Shown: piece by piece, positions 37,191 to 47,731 of the stretch
How the letters are laid out: each line of letters begins with the position of its first letter
Numbering within the stretch: position 1 is the first letter of the stretch
NCBI RefSeq assembly: GCF_001076885.1
Contig: NZ_JVDT01000077.1
Span: forward strand, 18,356 to 82,355
Reading direction: 5' to 3'
Source of the DNA: Bacillus sp. 522_BSPC
GTDB lineage: Bacteria; Bacillota; Bacilli; Bacillales; Cytobacillaceae
Length of the DNA stretch: 64,000 nucleotides
Made by a program: the position numbers and the translations under genes
The notes under the pieces: model-generated
Database searches by the model: none
Told to the model about the DNA's origin: nothing
Seen by the model: only the letters and a program-made list of their open reading frames with translations

Positions 37191-37937
37191 GTGAAACACA
37201 TACTTTCAGTAAAAAATCCACAAATTAAAGAATGGAAAAAAAGATTAACAAAAAAGGAAAGAGATAAAACGGGAACGTTTTTGGTGGAAGGCTTTCACCT
37301 TGTGGAAGAAGCATTCAAAGCAGATGCCATCATCGATTTGATTATTTCTGAAGATATAGATGTACCTGCTTGGAATTATAGAGATATACCGATAACAATT
37401 GTTACGAAAGAAATCATTAAAGAGCTTTCAGATACAGAAACACCACAAGGCATTCTTGCACTCTGCAAACAGCAAAGTCATCAAGAAATACTATCCACTG
37501 CTCAAACCTTTATTGCGATTGATCAGGTTCAAGATCCTGGTAATATGGGAACCATTATCCGAACTGCAGATGCAGCAGGGATAGATGCTGTTATTATAGG
37601 AGAAGGAACTGTTGATATATACAATCCAAAAGTAGTTAGATCCGGTCAAGGCAGCCATTTTCACTTGCCAATCATAAAAACAAATATACCTGCATTTATA
37701 GAGGAATTGAAAGAAAGAAAGGTTCCCGTTTACGGTACTGCACTTGAAAATGGCAGAGATTACCGAGAAACAGTAAAAACAGACGAGTTTTGTTTGATTG
37801 TCGGGAATGAAGGCAATGGTGTAAGCAAAGAAGTTTTAAGTAAGACAGATACCAACTTGTATATCCCTATTTACGGAAAAAGTGAATCCTTAAATGTTGC
37901 TGTAGCAGCTGGGATTTTGATGTATTATTTTAAATAA
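37191..37937 (+). CDS. ysgA: TrmH/SpoU-family RNA methyltransferase YsgA
   Basis: A 248-residue SPOUT-class 2'-O-ribose methyltransferase. An N-terminal RNA-binding domain (about 1-95) precedes a knotted methyltransferase domain with motifs DQVQDPGNMGTIIRTADA, GNEGNGVS and IPIYGKSESLNVAVAAGI. The start is GTG with GAAGGAGA upstream. RNA target (rRNA or tRNA) cannot be read from sequence. The sspI-ysgA-pheST order is conserved. Confidence 0.88.
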   Translation: MKHILSVKNPQIKEWKKRLTKKERDKTGTFLVEGFHLVEEAFKADAIIDLIISEDIDVPAWNYRDIPITIVTKEIIKELSDTETPQGILALCKQQSHQEILSTAQTFIAIDQVQDPGNMGTIIRTADAAGIDAVIIGEGTVDIYNPKVVRSGQGSHFHLPIIKTNIPAFIEELKERKVPVYGTALENGRDYRETVKTDEFCLIVGNEGNGVSKEVLSKTDTNLYIPIYGKSESLNVAVAAGILMYYFK

Positions 37938-37992
37938 TCTGTTTTCCTAAATAAAGTTTTCGAAATGGTGGAATCTTAGGCTAAAAAGGCAT

Positions 37993-38021
37993 TTGAAAAC
38001 TGAATAGATATATATTATAAT
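37993..38021 (+). promoter_or_regulatory. pheS promoter
   Basis: TTGAAA (37993-37998) and TATAAT (38016-38021) are 17 bp apart, just before the T-box leader. Confidence 0.8.
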
Positions 38022-38027
38022 TAAAAA

Positions 38028-38312
38028 CAAATTACATGAATAAAGACATTGATGGAGAAAAGTAATTGGTGATTTTTAATCAAGGGAGAAAATGCCGCAG
38101 ACTGTAAGCATTTTTATTAAAAACATGAATGAAGTTCACCTCCTGAGTCGGCATCGGGACCATTTTTTCTTTTTAGAAATGATGTAAAGATGTACCGGTA
38201 TAGACTACCGTTATCCAAATGAAGTGAACTTGTTTTATCATACATACAAGTTAATTAGGGTGGTACCGCGACAATAACCTCGTCCCTTTTTTGGGGATGG
38301 GTTTTTTTTATG
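38028..38312 (+). ncRNA. T-box leader (tRNA-Phe sensing)
   Basis: The T-box AGGGTGGTACCGCG is at 38257-38270. The terminator (CTCGTCCC with GGGGATGGG) is followed by eight Ts ending near 38310. The specifier codon is most likely TTC at 38135-38137 in GAAGTTCACC. Uncharged tRNA-Phe would stabilise the antiterminator. Confidence 0.9.
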
Positions 38313-38356
38313 CCAATTTTCATGCAAAATCAACCAATATATAAGGAGGAAAAGTG

Positions 38357-39397
38357 ATGGAAGATAAATTAAAAGAACTGCAAGCTGAAGCACTATCACG
38401 CATTGAAAACAGTAATGATATGAAAGAACTAAATGAAATTCGTATCGCATATTTAGGTAAAAAAGGTCCAATTACAGAAGTGTTAAAAGGAATGGGAAAG
38501 CTATCTGCTGAAGAAAGACCAAAAATGGGTGCACTAGTAAACGTAATTCGTGACGATATTACTAGCCACATTGAAGCTAAACAAAAGGCTTTAGAAGAAG
38601 CAATTGTCCAAGAAAAAATTGCTTCTGAAACAATTGATATTACCTTACCAGGTCGTCCAGTTTCTGTAGGAAATCATCATCCGCTTACAAGAGTAGTGGA
38701 AGAAATTGAAGATCTCTTTATTGGTATGGGTTATACCGTGGAAGAAGGACCAGAAGTGGAAAATGATTACTATAATTTCGAAGCATTGAATCTTCCTAAA
38801 GATCACCCAGCGCGCGATATGCAAGATTCTTTCTATATAACAGAAGAAACATTACTTAGAACACAAACTTCTCCAATGCAAGCAAGAACGCTTGAGAAGC
38901 ATAAAGGGAAAGGGCCAGTGAAAATTATTTGTCCTGGTAAAGTGTATCGCCGTGATAATGATGATGCGACACATTCCCATCAATTTATGCAGATTGAAGG
39001 ACTTGTAGTAGACGAAAACATTCGAATGAGCGATTTAATTGGAACATTGGAAGTTTTTGCTAAAAAAATGTTTGGGGAAGATAGAGAAATCCGCTTGCGT
39101 CCAAGCTTTTTCCCATTCACAGAGCCTTCCGTTGAAGTAGATATCTCTTGCTTTATCTGTAAAGGTGCAGGCTGTAGTGTATGTAAAAAAACAGGCTGGA
39201 TCGAAATTTTAGGAGCGGGAATGGTTCATCCAAATGTATTGGAAATGTCGGGGTTTGATTCAAAGAAATATTCTGGTTTTGCCTTTGGAATGGGTCCAGA
39301 GCGAATTGCGATGTTGAAATATGGAATTGATGATATTCGTCATTTCTACACAAACGATGTACGTTTCTTAAAACAATTTTCAGTACCGGAATATTAA
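38357..39397 (+). CDS. pheS: Phenylalanyl-tRNA synthetase alpha subunit
   Basis: A 346-residue class II synthetase subunit. An N-terminal coiled coil (about 1-85) leads to the catalytic core: [19 protein letters not shown], the [13 protein letters not shown] motif, [16 protein letters not shown] and [23 protein letters not shown] is 6 bp before the ATG at 38357; a GTG directly upstream is less likely. It is co-transcribed with pheT 17 bp downstream. Confidence 0.95.
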   Translation: MEDKLKELQAEALSRIENSNDMKELNEIRIAYLGKKGPITEVLKGMGKLSAEERPKMGALVNVIRDDITSHIEAKQKALEEAIVQEKIASETIDITLPGRPVSVGNHHPLTRVVEEIEDLFIGMGYTVEEGPEVENDYYNFEALNLPKDHPARDMQDSFYITEETLLRTQTSPMQARTLEKHKGKGPVKIICPGKVYRRDNDDATHSHQFMQIEGLVVDENIRMSDLIGTLEVFAKKMFGEDREIRLRPSFFPFTEPSVEVDISCFICKGAGCSVCKKTGWIEILGAGMVHPNVLEMSGFDSKKYSGFAFGMGPERIAMLKYGIDDIRHFYTNDVRFLKQFSVPEY

Positions 39398-39413
39398 GGG
39401 TGGAGGAGAAAAA

Positions 39414-41828
39414 ATGTTAGTATCCTATAATTGGTTAAATGAATATGTAGATTTGAATGGTATTAATCCCGATGAATTAGCGGAAAAGATAACGAAAAGC
39501 GGGATTGAAGTGGAAGGTGTTGAAATTCTTGATGAAGGGATTAAAAATGTTGTTATCGGTTATGTTGTAGAGCGTGAACAACACCCAAATGCAGACAAAT
39601 TGAATAAATGCTTAGTAGATGTAGGTGAAGGGGATCCAATTCAAATTATTTGTGGAGCGCCTAACGTTGATAAGGGACAAAAAGTTGCTGTCGCGAAAGT
39701 AGGAGCAGTACTTCCTGGGAACTTTAAGATTAAAAAGGCAAAACTTCGCGGTGAAGAATCAAATGGAATGATCTGTTCTTTACAAGAACTTGGAATTGAA
39801 GGGAAAATGGTTGCAAAAGATTATGCGCAAGGTATTTTTGTTTTTCCAAGCGATGTGGAAGTTGGAAAAAATGCCCTAGAATACTTACAACGAAATGATG
39901 CTGTCTTAGAACTAGGGTTAACTCCAAACCGTGCTGATTGCTTAAGCATGCTTGGTGTAGCGTATGAAGTTGCAGCAATCTTAGGAAAAGATGTTAAATT
40001 ACCTGATACTGCATATCCAACTATTAACGAGAAAGCATCTGATTATATTCAAGTATCTGTCGAAGAAAATGGAGATACACCATTATATACAGCAAGAGTA
40101 ATTAAGAATATTAAAATCGCTCCATCACCATTATGGATGCAAGGAAAATTAATGGCAGCAGGAATTCGTCCACATAACAATGTAATAGATATTACAAACT
40201 ATATTTTATTAGAATATGGTCAGCCGTTGCATGCTTTTGATTATGATAAAATAGGATCAAAAGAAATTCTAGTAAGAAAAGCCCAAAGTGGAGAAAAAAT
40301 TACGACGCTTGATGAAGCAGAAAGAACGTTATCAGCAGACAATTTACTAATCACGAATGGAAAAGAAGGAATTGCTGTTGCTGGAGTAATGGGTGGCGCT
40401 AATTCTGAAGTGCAATCTAATACAACCACTGTGTTATTAGAATCTGCTTATTTTGACAGTAAAGTCATTCGCAGATCATCAAAAGTGATTGGGTTAAGAA
40501 GTGAAGCAAGTGCTAGATATGAAAAAGGGATTGATCCAAATCGAGTGCGCATAGCTGCAGATAGAGCATGTCAATTATTGCATTTATATGCAAGCGGAGA
40601 GGTGCTTGAAGGAGAAGTAGCGGTTGATACATTAACAGCTGAACCAAAAGTTGTTTCCATTACGCTAACTAAAATTAATCAAACCCTTGGAACTTCTTTA
40701 GAGTCAAATGCAGTTACTGCTATTTTTGACAGTCTACAATTTACAACACAAGTTATGGGAGATACGTTCACAGTAACGGTTCCAACGAGAAGAAATGATA
40801 TTGTCATTGAGGCAGATTTAATCGAGGAAGTTGCCCGTCTGTATGGGTATGATAATTTACCGAAAACATTGCCTATTGGCGCATCTACACCGGGTACCTT
40901 AACTTCTTATCAGAAGAAGCGTCGTATGGCTCGCAGATATTTGGAATCAGCTGGTTTATATCAAGCGATTACGTATTCATTAACAAATGAAGCGAAAGTC
41001 CATAGCTTTGCTTTAGAAAAAAGAAATCCAATTAAACTTGCAATGCCAATGAGTGAGGAACGTGCATTATTACGTCAAAGTATCGTACCACAGCTTTTAG
41101 AAGTACTAAAATACAATGCAGCAAGACAAAATGAGAGCAGTGCCGTTTATGAAACAGGAGTTGTTTTCCTAGCGAATGAAAATCAGGAACTTCCAGAAGA
41201 AAAAGAACATTTAGCTGGAGCTGTGACGGGAATATGGAGCACTCATCCATGGCAGGGAGAAAAGAAAGCTGTTGATTTCTTTGTTGTAAAAGGTGTATTA
41301 GAAGGTCTGTTCCAAAAGTTAGGTGTATCGGAGAAAATTACTTTTACAAGAGCGGAAATGGAAGGAATGCATCCAGGAAGAACGGCTGAAATCGAATTTA
41401 ATGGAGACGTTATTGGGTTTGTTGGTCAAGTTCATCCACAAATGCAAAAGGAATTAGATTTAAAAGAAACGTATTGCTTTGAACTAGACTTAAGCAAATT
41501 ATTTGCAGTAGAAATAGAAGCTTTACACTATACTTCTATTCCTCGCTTCCCTTATGTAACAAGAGATATAGCGCTTGTTGTGGATAAACAAATTCTAGCA
41601 GGAAATCTTCAAGGAATCATCCGAGATGCCGGTGGGAAATTATTGAAAGATGTCCAAGTGTTTGATTTATATGAGGGAGAAAAAATGGAAGAAGGCAAAA
41701 AGTCAATTGCATTCTCCTTAACTTATTTCGATCCAGAACAAACATTAACAGATGAAATGATCAGTAAAGTTCACGAAAAAGTACTTGCAGCTGTGGAAGA
41801 ACAAGCAGGAGCTACTTTAAGAGGCTAA
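39414..41828 (+). CDS. pheT: Phenylalanyl-tRNA synthetase beta subunit
   Basis: An 804-residue beta subunit. A tRNA-binding OB domain (about 40-150), the B3/B4 editing domain (about 210-370), B5 (about 405-480), a catalytic-like module and the C-terminal FDX-ACB anticodon domain (about 710-804, opening [16 protein letters not shown]) are in the usual order. AGGAG precedes the ATG. A terminator follows. The rnhC gene seen after pheT in B. subtilis is absent. Confidence 0.95.
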   Translation: MLVSYNWLNEYVDLNGINPDELAEKITKSGIEVEGVEILDEGIKNVVIGYVVEREQHPNADKLNKCLVDVGEGDPIQIICGAPNVDKGQKVAVAKVGAVLPGNFKIKKAKLRGEESNGMICSLQELGIEGKMVAKDYAQGIFVFPSDVEVGKNALEYLQRNDAVLELGLTPNRADCLSMLGVAYEVAAILGKDVKLPDTAYPTINEKASDYIQVSVEENGDTPLYTARVIKNIKIAPSPLWMQGKLMAAGIRPHNNVIDITNYILLEYGQPLHAFDYDKIGSKEILVRKAQSGEKITTLDEAERTLSADNLLITNGKEGIAVAGVMGGANSEVQSNTTTVLLESAYFDSKVIRRSSKVIGLRSEASARYEKGIDPNRVRIAADRACQLLHLYASGEVLEGEVAVDTLTAEPKVVSITLTKINQTLGTSLESNAVTAIFDSLQFTTQVMGDTFTVTVPTRRNDIVIEADLIEEVARLYGYDNLPKTLPIGASTPGTLTSYQKKRRMARRYLESAGLYQAITYSLTNEAKVHSFALEKRNPIKLAMPMSEERALLRQSIVPQLLEVLKYNAARQNESSAVYETGVVFLANENQELPEEKEHLAGAVTGIWSTHPWQGEKKAVDFFVVKGVLEGLFQKLGVSEKITFTRAEMEGMHPGRTAEIEFNGDVIGFVGQVHPQMQKELDLKETYCFELDLSKLFAVEIEALHYTSIPRFPYVTRDIALVVDKQILAGNLQGIIRDAGGKLLKDVQVFDLYEGEKMEEGKKSIAFSLTYFDPEQTLTDEMISKVHEKVLAAVEEQAGATLRG

Positions 41829-41838
41829 CGAAATAGTA

Positions 41839-41876
41839 AAAAGCATCCCATCGTTCTATTTTGGGATGCTTTTTTT
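41839..41876 (+). terminator. Terminator after pheST
   Basis: AAAAGCATCCCA pairs perfectly with TGGGATGCTTTT around an 11-base loop, and a T run follows. Confidence 0.9.
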
Positions 41877-42004
41877 CTTGATGGAAATAGTAATTCTTTC
41901 CCCTTATAACAAGTCTTGAGATAGAATCTATTCGAATGACTTCCCTAGCAAGAATAGTTCATGATATGATAGAAACTAGGATTCTTTAGAATGGAGGCAT
42001 GGGC

Positions 42005-42265
42005 GTGTCAAATACCCCTAAAAATCGTACAAATGTTGATATATACGGAACACCATATACAATAATAGGGGAAGAACCTTCTAGTCATGTTAGACTGGTT
42101 GCCTCCATAGTAGATAAAAAAATGCGTGAAATTCATGTCATGAATCCCTCACTTGATTTAAATAAACTAGCAGTCCTTACTGCTGTTAATATAGTAAATG
42201 ACTATGTAAAGCTAGAAGATCGAGTGAAAGAACTGGAAGAAGAATTAAAAAGAGAAAAGGACTGA
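42005..42265 (+). CDS. zapA: Cell division protein ZapA
   Basis: An 86-residue FtsZ-associated protein that bundles protofilaments at the division site. NVDIYGTPYTIIGEE and the helical MNPSLDLNKLAVLTAVNI are diagnostic, and a C-terminal coiled coil ends in charged residues. GTG at 42005 is chosen because GGAGG is 7 bp upstream; the ATG at 41999 is only 1 bp from it. Confidence 0.92.
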   Translation: MSNTPKNRTNVDIYGTPYTIIGEEPSSHVRLVASIVDKKMREIHVMNPSLDLNKLAVLTAVNIVNDYVKLEDRVKELEEELKREKD

Positions 42266-42267
42266 CA

Positions 42268-42816
42268 ATGTTCATGTTGGATATTATTTTGGTTATATTG
42301 CTGCTTTTTGGTCTTTTAAGAGGACTAAAAAGAGGATTTATTATGCAAATTATACACTTAACAGGATTTATTGTTGCGTTTATTGTTGCTAATAAATATT
42401 ACATACCACTATCGCAAAAATTAACACTATGGATTCCCTATCCAAATACAGGAGAAAGCAGTTTTCTACATTCTTTTATTCAGACTGCGAATATAGAAGA
42501 TGTTTTTTACAGAGGATTCTCCTTTATTGTGATATTTTTTGTCGTGAAAATTATTTGGCAAATTCTTGGTAGTATGATAGATTTTGTTGCTAGTATTCCA
42601 ATTTTAAAACAGTTAAATACATGGGCTGGTGCTGTATTAGGATTTATCGAAACGTATTTGCTATTATTCCTTCTATTATATATTTCTATTTTAATCCCAA
42701 TTGATTTTATACAAGCTCAATTAAACGAATCCTCTGTAGCAGCTTGGATGATAGAAAATACTCCTTATTTTTCAGAGAAAATTAAAGATTTATGGTTCGA
42801 CTATATCGCTTCATAG
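42268..42816 (+). CDS. CvpA family membrane protein
   Basis: A 182-residue membrane protein of the CvpA/colicin V production family, with four helices and the RGLKRGFIMQIIHLTGF segment near the N-terminus. It begins two bases after the zapA stop and is translationally coupled to it. An in-frame ATG two codons later is an alternative start. It corresponds to YshB of B. subtilis. The molecular role is unclear. Confidence 0.85.
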   Translation: MFMLDIILVILLLFGLLRGLKRGFIMQIIHLTGFIVAFIVANKYYIPLSQKLTLWIPYPNTGESSFLHSFIQTANIEDVFYRGFSFIVIFFVVKIIWQILGSMIDFVASIPILKQLNTWAGAVLGFIETYLLLFLLLYISILIPIDFIQAQLNESSVAAWMIENTPYFSEKIKDLWFDYIAS

Positions 42817-42977
42817 AAATTAGGAAACTCTTCTAGCTTTGTATGTAGCTAGTGGAGTTTTTTGTGTGGTTAGCAATTACGAACATCATTATTGAAATAT
42901 TGAAGTTCATGGTATGATATGTAGTGTAGGCAGAATTTAGAAAATAGAAGATTTATTATATCCATGTAGGTGATGAA

Positions 42978-44693
42978 ATGACAATAACAAACAAAGATAT
43001 TATTCGATTATTAGAGCAAATAGCGATATATATGGAGCTTAAAGGAGAAAATCCTTTTAAAATTTCAGCTTTTCGAAAAGCTGCAAATACAATAGAAACA
43101 AGTGAATACAATTTAACCGAGATAACAGATTTAACACAGTTGCCTGGCATCGGCAAGGGAACAGCGGCTGTTATAGAAGAATATATAAAAGAAGGAAAGT
43201 CTTCCGTATTGCAAGAATTGAAAGACGAAGTTCCGAAAGGGTTAATTCCTTTGCTACAGCTACCAGGTCTTGGTGGGAAGAAGATAGCGAGATTATATAA
43301 AGAGCTATCTGTTGAAAATGCTGATGATTTAAAAAATGCCTGTTTAGAAGGAAAAGTTCAAGCGTTAAAGGGATTTGGAAAAAAGACAGAGGAAAAAATA
43401 CTAGAATCTCTGCAAAATGTTGGATCAAGACCAGATCGATTACCGATTGCCTTTATGATCCCAATTGCTGTTTCGATTGAAGAGGCATTATCGAAAATGG
43501 AGGGGGTTGTCCGCTATTCAAGAGCAGGAAGCTTAAGAAGAGTGAGAGAGACCATTAAAGATTTAGATTTTATTATTGCAACAGAGAATCCTGAACAAGT
43601 GAAAACACAGTTGCTTCAGCTTTCCTCTATTAAAGAGGTAATTGGAGCAGGTGCAACAAAAGTAAGTATTGTTCTTGGACTCGATTACGACGTCTCTATA
43701 GACTTTCGTTTAGTAAAGCCAAATGAATTTGCAACAACGCTACATCATTTCACCGGTTCAAAGGAACATAATGTGCGAATGAGACAGCTAGCAAAGGAAC
43801 GTGGAGAAAAGATAAGCGAATATGGTGTGGAGAATAATGAAACAGGAGAAATTAAAACCTTCGAATCAGAAGAAGCTTTCTATCATTATTTCGGACTACC
43901 ATTCATTCCTCCTGAAATAAGAGAAGATGGAAAAGAAGTAGACAACTATTCAGATCAAAGTGAGCTCATTTCCTTGGAAGATATTAAAGGTGATTTGCAT
44001 ATGCACACAACAGCAAGTGATGGTGCACATACATTAGAGGAAATGGTAGAAGCGAACCGTCATTTAGGCTATCAATATATGGCGATAACGGACCATTCCC
44101 AATATTTAAAGGTAGCAAATGGATTAACACCAGAAAGAGTACGCAAGCAAATACAAGAAATTAAAAGACTTAATGCAAAGTATGATGATATCACTATTTT
44201 AGCTGGGGCGGAAATGGATATTCTTCCTGATGGGACTTTAGATTATGAGGAAGATTTATTGAAAGAATTAGATATTGTTATTGCTTCCATTCATTCTGCG
44301 TTTTCCCAATCGAAGGAAAAGATTATGACTCGTTTAAAAGCAGCCATGGAAAATAAGTATGTCGATATCATTGCACACCCAACTGGTAGAAAAATTGGGA
44401 AAAGGGATGGATATGCTGTCGATATGGACATGCTTATTCAATTAGCAAAAGAAACGAACACTGTTTTGGAGCTAAATAGTAATCCGAACCGTTTAGATTT
44501 AAATGCTACGTATATTAAAATGGCGCAGGATGCTGGCGTGAAGATTGTTATTAATACAGATGCCCATTATAAGCATGAGCTTCATAATATGGCAATAGGT
44601 GTTTCCACAGCAAAAAAAGGCTGGATTAAAAAATCGACGGTCCTAAATGCGATGACAAAGGAAGAACTATTGGAATTTTTGTATAAAGGCTAA
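42978..44693 (+). CDS. polX: DNA polymerase/3'-5' exonuclease PolX
   Basis: A 571-residue bacterial family X polymerase. Helix-hairpin-helix segments (LPGIGKGTAAVIEEY and LPGLGGKKIARLY) and the nucleotidyl-transferase core (SLRRVRETIKDLDFIIAT, then DVSIDFRLV) make up the N-terminal two thirds. A C-terminal PHP domain starts near residue 338 with GDLHMHTTASDGAHT and carries the metal-dependent exonuclease. It acts in gap-filling repair. GTAGGTGAT precedes the ATG; the mutS2 gene follows. Confidence 0.93.
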   Translation: MTITNKDIIRLLEQIAIYMELKGENPFKISAFRKAANTIETSEYNLTEITDLTQLPGIGKGTAAVIEEYIKEGKSSVLQELKDEVPKGLIPLLQLPGLGGKKIARLYKELSVENADDLKNACLEGKVQALKGFGKKTEEKILESLQNVGSRPDRLPIAFMIPIAVSIEEALSKMEGVVRYSRAGSLRRVRETIKDLDFIIATENPEQVKTQLLQLSSIKEVIGAGATKVSIVLGLDYDVSIDFRLVKPNEFATTLHHFTGSKEHNVRMRQLAKERGEKISEYGVENNETGEIKTFESEEAFYHYFGLPFIPPEIREDGKEVDNYSDQSELISLEDIKGDLHMHTTASDGAHTLEEMVEANRHLGYQYMAITDHSQYLKVANGLTPERVRKQIQEIKRLNAKYDDITILAGAEMDILPDGTLDYEEDLLKELDIVIASIHSAFSQSKEKIMTRLKAAMENKYVDIIAHPTGRKIGKRDGYAVDMDMLIQLAKETNTVLELNSNPNRLDLNATYIKMAQDAGVKIVINTDAHYKHELHNMAIGVSTAKKGWIKKSTVLNAMTKEELLEFLYKG

Positions 44694-44763
44694 TATATAA
44701 GCAAATAGAGAATACTTACAAACATCATTAACCCATAAGCGGGATAGCAAAGGAGATTACTCC

Positions 44764-47115
44764 ATGCAGGAAAGAGTATTAAAAACGTTAGAATTTGATA
44801 AAATAAAAGCGCAATTAATGGAGCATGTTTCTTCCTCTTTAGGCAGAAATAAAGTAGAAGAACTAATTCCATCAACGGATTACAATGAGGTAGTAAGATG
44901 GCAAGAAGAAACAGATGAAGCGGCTAAAGTATACCGAATGCGGGGAACAATTCCTCTTGATGGGATTTATGATATCGGTGCCCATGTGAAAAGGTCTTCT
45001 ATCGGTGGAATGCTGAGTCCTATCGAATTAAATCATGTTGCAAGTACTGTTCATACTAGTAGACAAATGAAACGTTTCATTGAAGAATTTCATGAAGAAG
45101 AAGCTGTGCCTATTCTTTTTACCTTAACAGATAGTATCACGGTATTAGCCGAATTAGAAGAAGAAATAAAGATGGCGATTGATGAACAGGGTTCGGTTCT
45201 AGACAGTGCAAGTGATACACTCAGAACGTTGAGAAATCAATTGCGTAGAAACGAAGCAAAGGTACGGGAGAAGCTAGAAAGTATGATTCGTTCCTCAAAT
45301 GCCCAAAAGATGCTTTCAGACAGTATTATTACAATAAGAAATGATCGCTATGTTATTCCAGTTAAACAAGAATATAGAGGGAATTATGGTGGAATTGTTC
45401 ATGATCAAAGTGCTTCAGGGCAAACTTTGTTTATTGAACCACAGTCTGTAGTTACCTTAAATAATGAGTTGCAAGGAATTCGAGTCAAGGAACAGCAAGA
45501 GATAGACCGTATTTTGACCCAATTGACGGCACTTGTTGCGCAAAATGAAGAGGAATTATTGCATATTGTTACGGTATTAGCTGACATTGATTTTATGTTT
45601 GCAAAAGCCAAATACGCTCACCGCTTAAAAGCATCGAAACCAAAAATCAACGATGAGGGAAAAATTGTACTTCTTAAGGCTAAGCATCCACTTATACCAC
45701 CAGAAGTTGTTGTAGCAAATGACATTGTCCTTGGAGATACGTATAAATCGATTGTGATAACAGGGCCAAATACAGGTGGTAAAACGGTAACCTTAAAAAC
45801 GGTAGGACTATGTACGTTAATGGCGCAGGCAGGACTCCAAATTCCAGTTTTAGATGGTTCTGAAATGGGTGTATTTAAATCCGTTTATGCAGATATTGGA
45901 GATGAACAATCTATTGAACAATCATTGAGTACTTTCTCCTCCCATATGGTAAATATCGTAGGCATACTTGAAAAGGTGGACCATGAGAGCCTTGTTTTAT
46001 TCGACGAGTTAGGAGCAGGAACAGATCCGCAAGAAGGGGCAGCACTTGCTATCTCTATTCTTGATGAAGTAAATAAAAGAGGTGCAAGGGTTATCGCAAC
46101 AACTCACTATCCAGAGCTAAAGGCATACGGATATAACAGAGAAAGTGTTGTGAATGCGAGTGTAGAATTTGATATTGAAACACTAAGCCCAACCTATCGA
46201 TTACTAATCGGCGTACCAGGTAGAAGTAATGCCTTTGAGATTAGTAAACGACTAGGTTTAAAAGAAGATGTTATTGAAACGGCTCGTTCACATGTTAGTG
46301 AAGACAGTAATAAAATTGAGAATATGATTGCTTCTTTAGAAGAAAGCCGTAGACAGGCTGAACGGGAGCATGAAGATGCTAAAGATTTATTAAAGCAAGC
46401 AGAAATGCTTCATCGTGATTTACAGAAACAGGTAATGGAATATTACGAAAAGAAAGAAACACTGCAGGAAAAAGCGAAAAAAGAAGCAAAGGAAATTATG
46501 GAAGAAGCAAAGAAAGAAGCAGAAGCTGTAATTGGTGATTTAAGAAAAATGCAGCTTGAAAAACGTGCTGAAATTAAGGAGCATGAATTAATTGATGCTA
46601 GAAAACGTTTAGAGGATGCAACGCCACAAATAGAAATAAAAAAACAACAAGCAGCAGCCAATACAAACCATGTTTATCAGCCAGGAGATGAAGTAAAGGT
46701 CCTTACCTTTAATCAAAAGGGACAATTACTAGAAAAGGTTTCAGATAAGGAATGGCAAGTTCAAATTGGCATTATGAAAATGAAAGTGAAAGAAAAGGAT
46801 CTTGAATTCATAAAAGCACCAAAGGTAGTGGAAACAAAACCGCTTGCTACAATAAAAGGAAGAGATTATCATGTGAGCTTGGAATTAGATTTGCGTGGCG
46901 AAAGATTCGAGAATGCTTTAGCAAGAGTAGAAAAATATATTGATGATAGTCTCCTTGCTGGCTATCCTCGTGTCTCGATTATTCATGGAAAAGGAACAGG
47001 TGCACTTCGCTCAGGTGTTCAAGAGTATTTAAAAAATCATAGAGCGGTGAAGAGAATTCGTTTTGGGGAAGCAGGAGAAGGTGGAAGCGGCGTAACTGTA
47101 GTGGAATTTAAATAA
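44764..47115 (+). CDS. mutS2: Endonuclease MutS2
   Basis: A 783-residue MutS2 protein, which acts on branched recombination intermediates and, in Bacillus, on collided ribosomes. There is no mismatch-reading domain I. Core and clamp helices come first, then the ATPase with Walker [10 protein letters not shown] (about 333-341) and Walker [14 protein letters not shown], a long coiled coil (about 515-625), and a C-terminal Smr nuclease domain ([11 protein letters not shown] and HGKGTGALR). GGAGATT lies before the ATG. Confidence 0.93.
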   Translation: MQERVLKTLEFDKIKAQLMEHVSSSLGRNKVEELIPSTDYNEVVRWQEETDEAAKVYRMRGTIPLDGIYDIGAHVKRSSIGGMLSPIELNHVASTVHTSRQMKRFIEEFHEEEAVPILFTLTDSITVLAELEEEIKMAIDEQGSVLDSASDTLRTLRNQLRRNEAKVREKLESMIRSSNAQKMLSDSIITIRNDRYVIPVKQEYRGNYGGIVHDQSASGQTLFIEPQSVVTLNNELQGIRVKEQQEIDRILTQLTALVAQNEEELLHIVTVLADIDFMFAKAKYAHRLKASKPKINDEGKIVLLKAKHPLIPPEVVVANDIVLGDTYKSIVITGPNTGGKTVTLKTVGLCTLMAQAGLQIPVLDGSEMGVFKSVYADIGDEQSIEQSLSTFSSHMVNIVGILEKVDHESLVLFDELGAGTDPQEGAALAISILDEVNKRGARVIATTHYPELKAYGYNRESVVNASVEFDIETLSPTYRLLIGVPGRSNAFEISKRLGLKEDVIETARSHVSEDSNKIENMIASLEESRRQAEREHEDAKDLLKQAEMLHRDLQKQVMEYYEKKETLQEKAKKEAKEIMEEAKKEAEAVIGDLRKMQLEKRAEIKEHELIDARKRLEDATPQIEIKKQQAAANTNHVYQPGDEVKVLTFNQKGQLLEKVSDKEWQVQIGIMKMKVKEKDLEFIKAPKVVETKPLATIKGRDYHVSLELDLRGERFENALARVEKYIDDSLLAGYPRVSIIHGKGTGALRSGVQEYLKNHRAVKRIRFGEAGEGGSGVTVVEFK

Positions 47116-47152
47116 TCCCTTCTTTTAAAGAAAATGGTAGAGGAGAAACCTT

Positions 47153-47560
47153 ATGGATCAATTTTGGGAAAATGAATATGTAAAAACGGCAGGAGATTAT
47201 AGTGTTGTTATTTTAAGCCTAGTTGTATTTTTGGCTATTTTTGAACTCGTCACAAAATATAATAATTGGGATGAAATCAAAAATGGCAATATTGCTGTTG
47301 CTATGGCTACAGGCGGCAAAATATTCGGTATTGCAAATGTATTTAGACATTCGATTATGCATAATGACTCTTTATTGACAATGATAGTATGGGGTGTGTA
47401 TGGATTTATACTATTACTAATCGGCTATTTCATTTTTGAATTTTTAACACCAAAATTTAAGATTGATGAAGAAATAAAAAATGATAATCGAGCTGTAGGG
47501 TTTATTTCCATGATTATATCCATCGGTTTATCTTTCGTTATAGGAGCAGGCATTTCTTAA
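47153..47560 (+). CDS. yshE: DUF350 family membrane protein YshE
   Basis: A 135-residue membrane protein with four helices (about 17-35, 55-72, 82-102, 117-135) and the ATGGKIFGIANVFRHSI segment of the DUF350 family. No function is known. It is 37 bp downstream of mutS2, as yshE is in B. subtilis. AGAGGAGA precedes the ATG. Confidence 0.85.
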   Translation: MDQFWENEYVKTAGDYSVVILSLVVFLAIFELVTKYNNWDEIKNGNIAVAMATGGKIFGIANVFRHSIMHNDSLLTMIVWGVYGFILLLIGYFIFEFLTPKFKIDEEIKNDNRAVGFISMIISIGLSFVIGAGIS

Positions 47561-47573
47561 TAATGACCAAATT

Positions 47574-47605
47574 AAAGGGGCTTTCACTTAGTGATGGTCC
47601 CTTTT
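47574..47605 (+). terminator. Terminator after yshE
   Basis: AAAGGG pairs with CCCTTT, and TCAC with GTGA inside, separated by an internal loop; a short T run follows. Moderate strength. Confidence 0.6.
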
Positions 47606-47731
47606 ACTTGGTTCCAGCAATATAAGCCTATTTTTTCTATTCGATTAAAAGTAGGCTTATACATAATCCAATTAAAGTATTCTTCCATATAATAAGCTAG
47701 TACAATAATAGAATTAAATGGAGGAATTGTG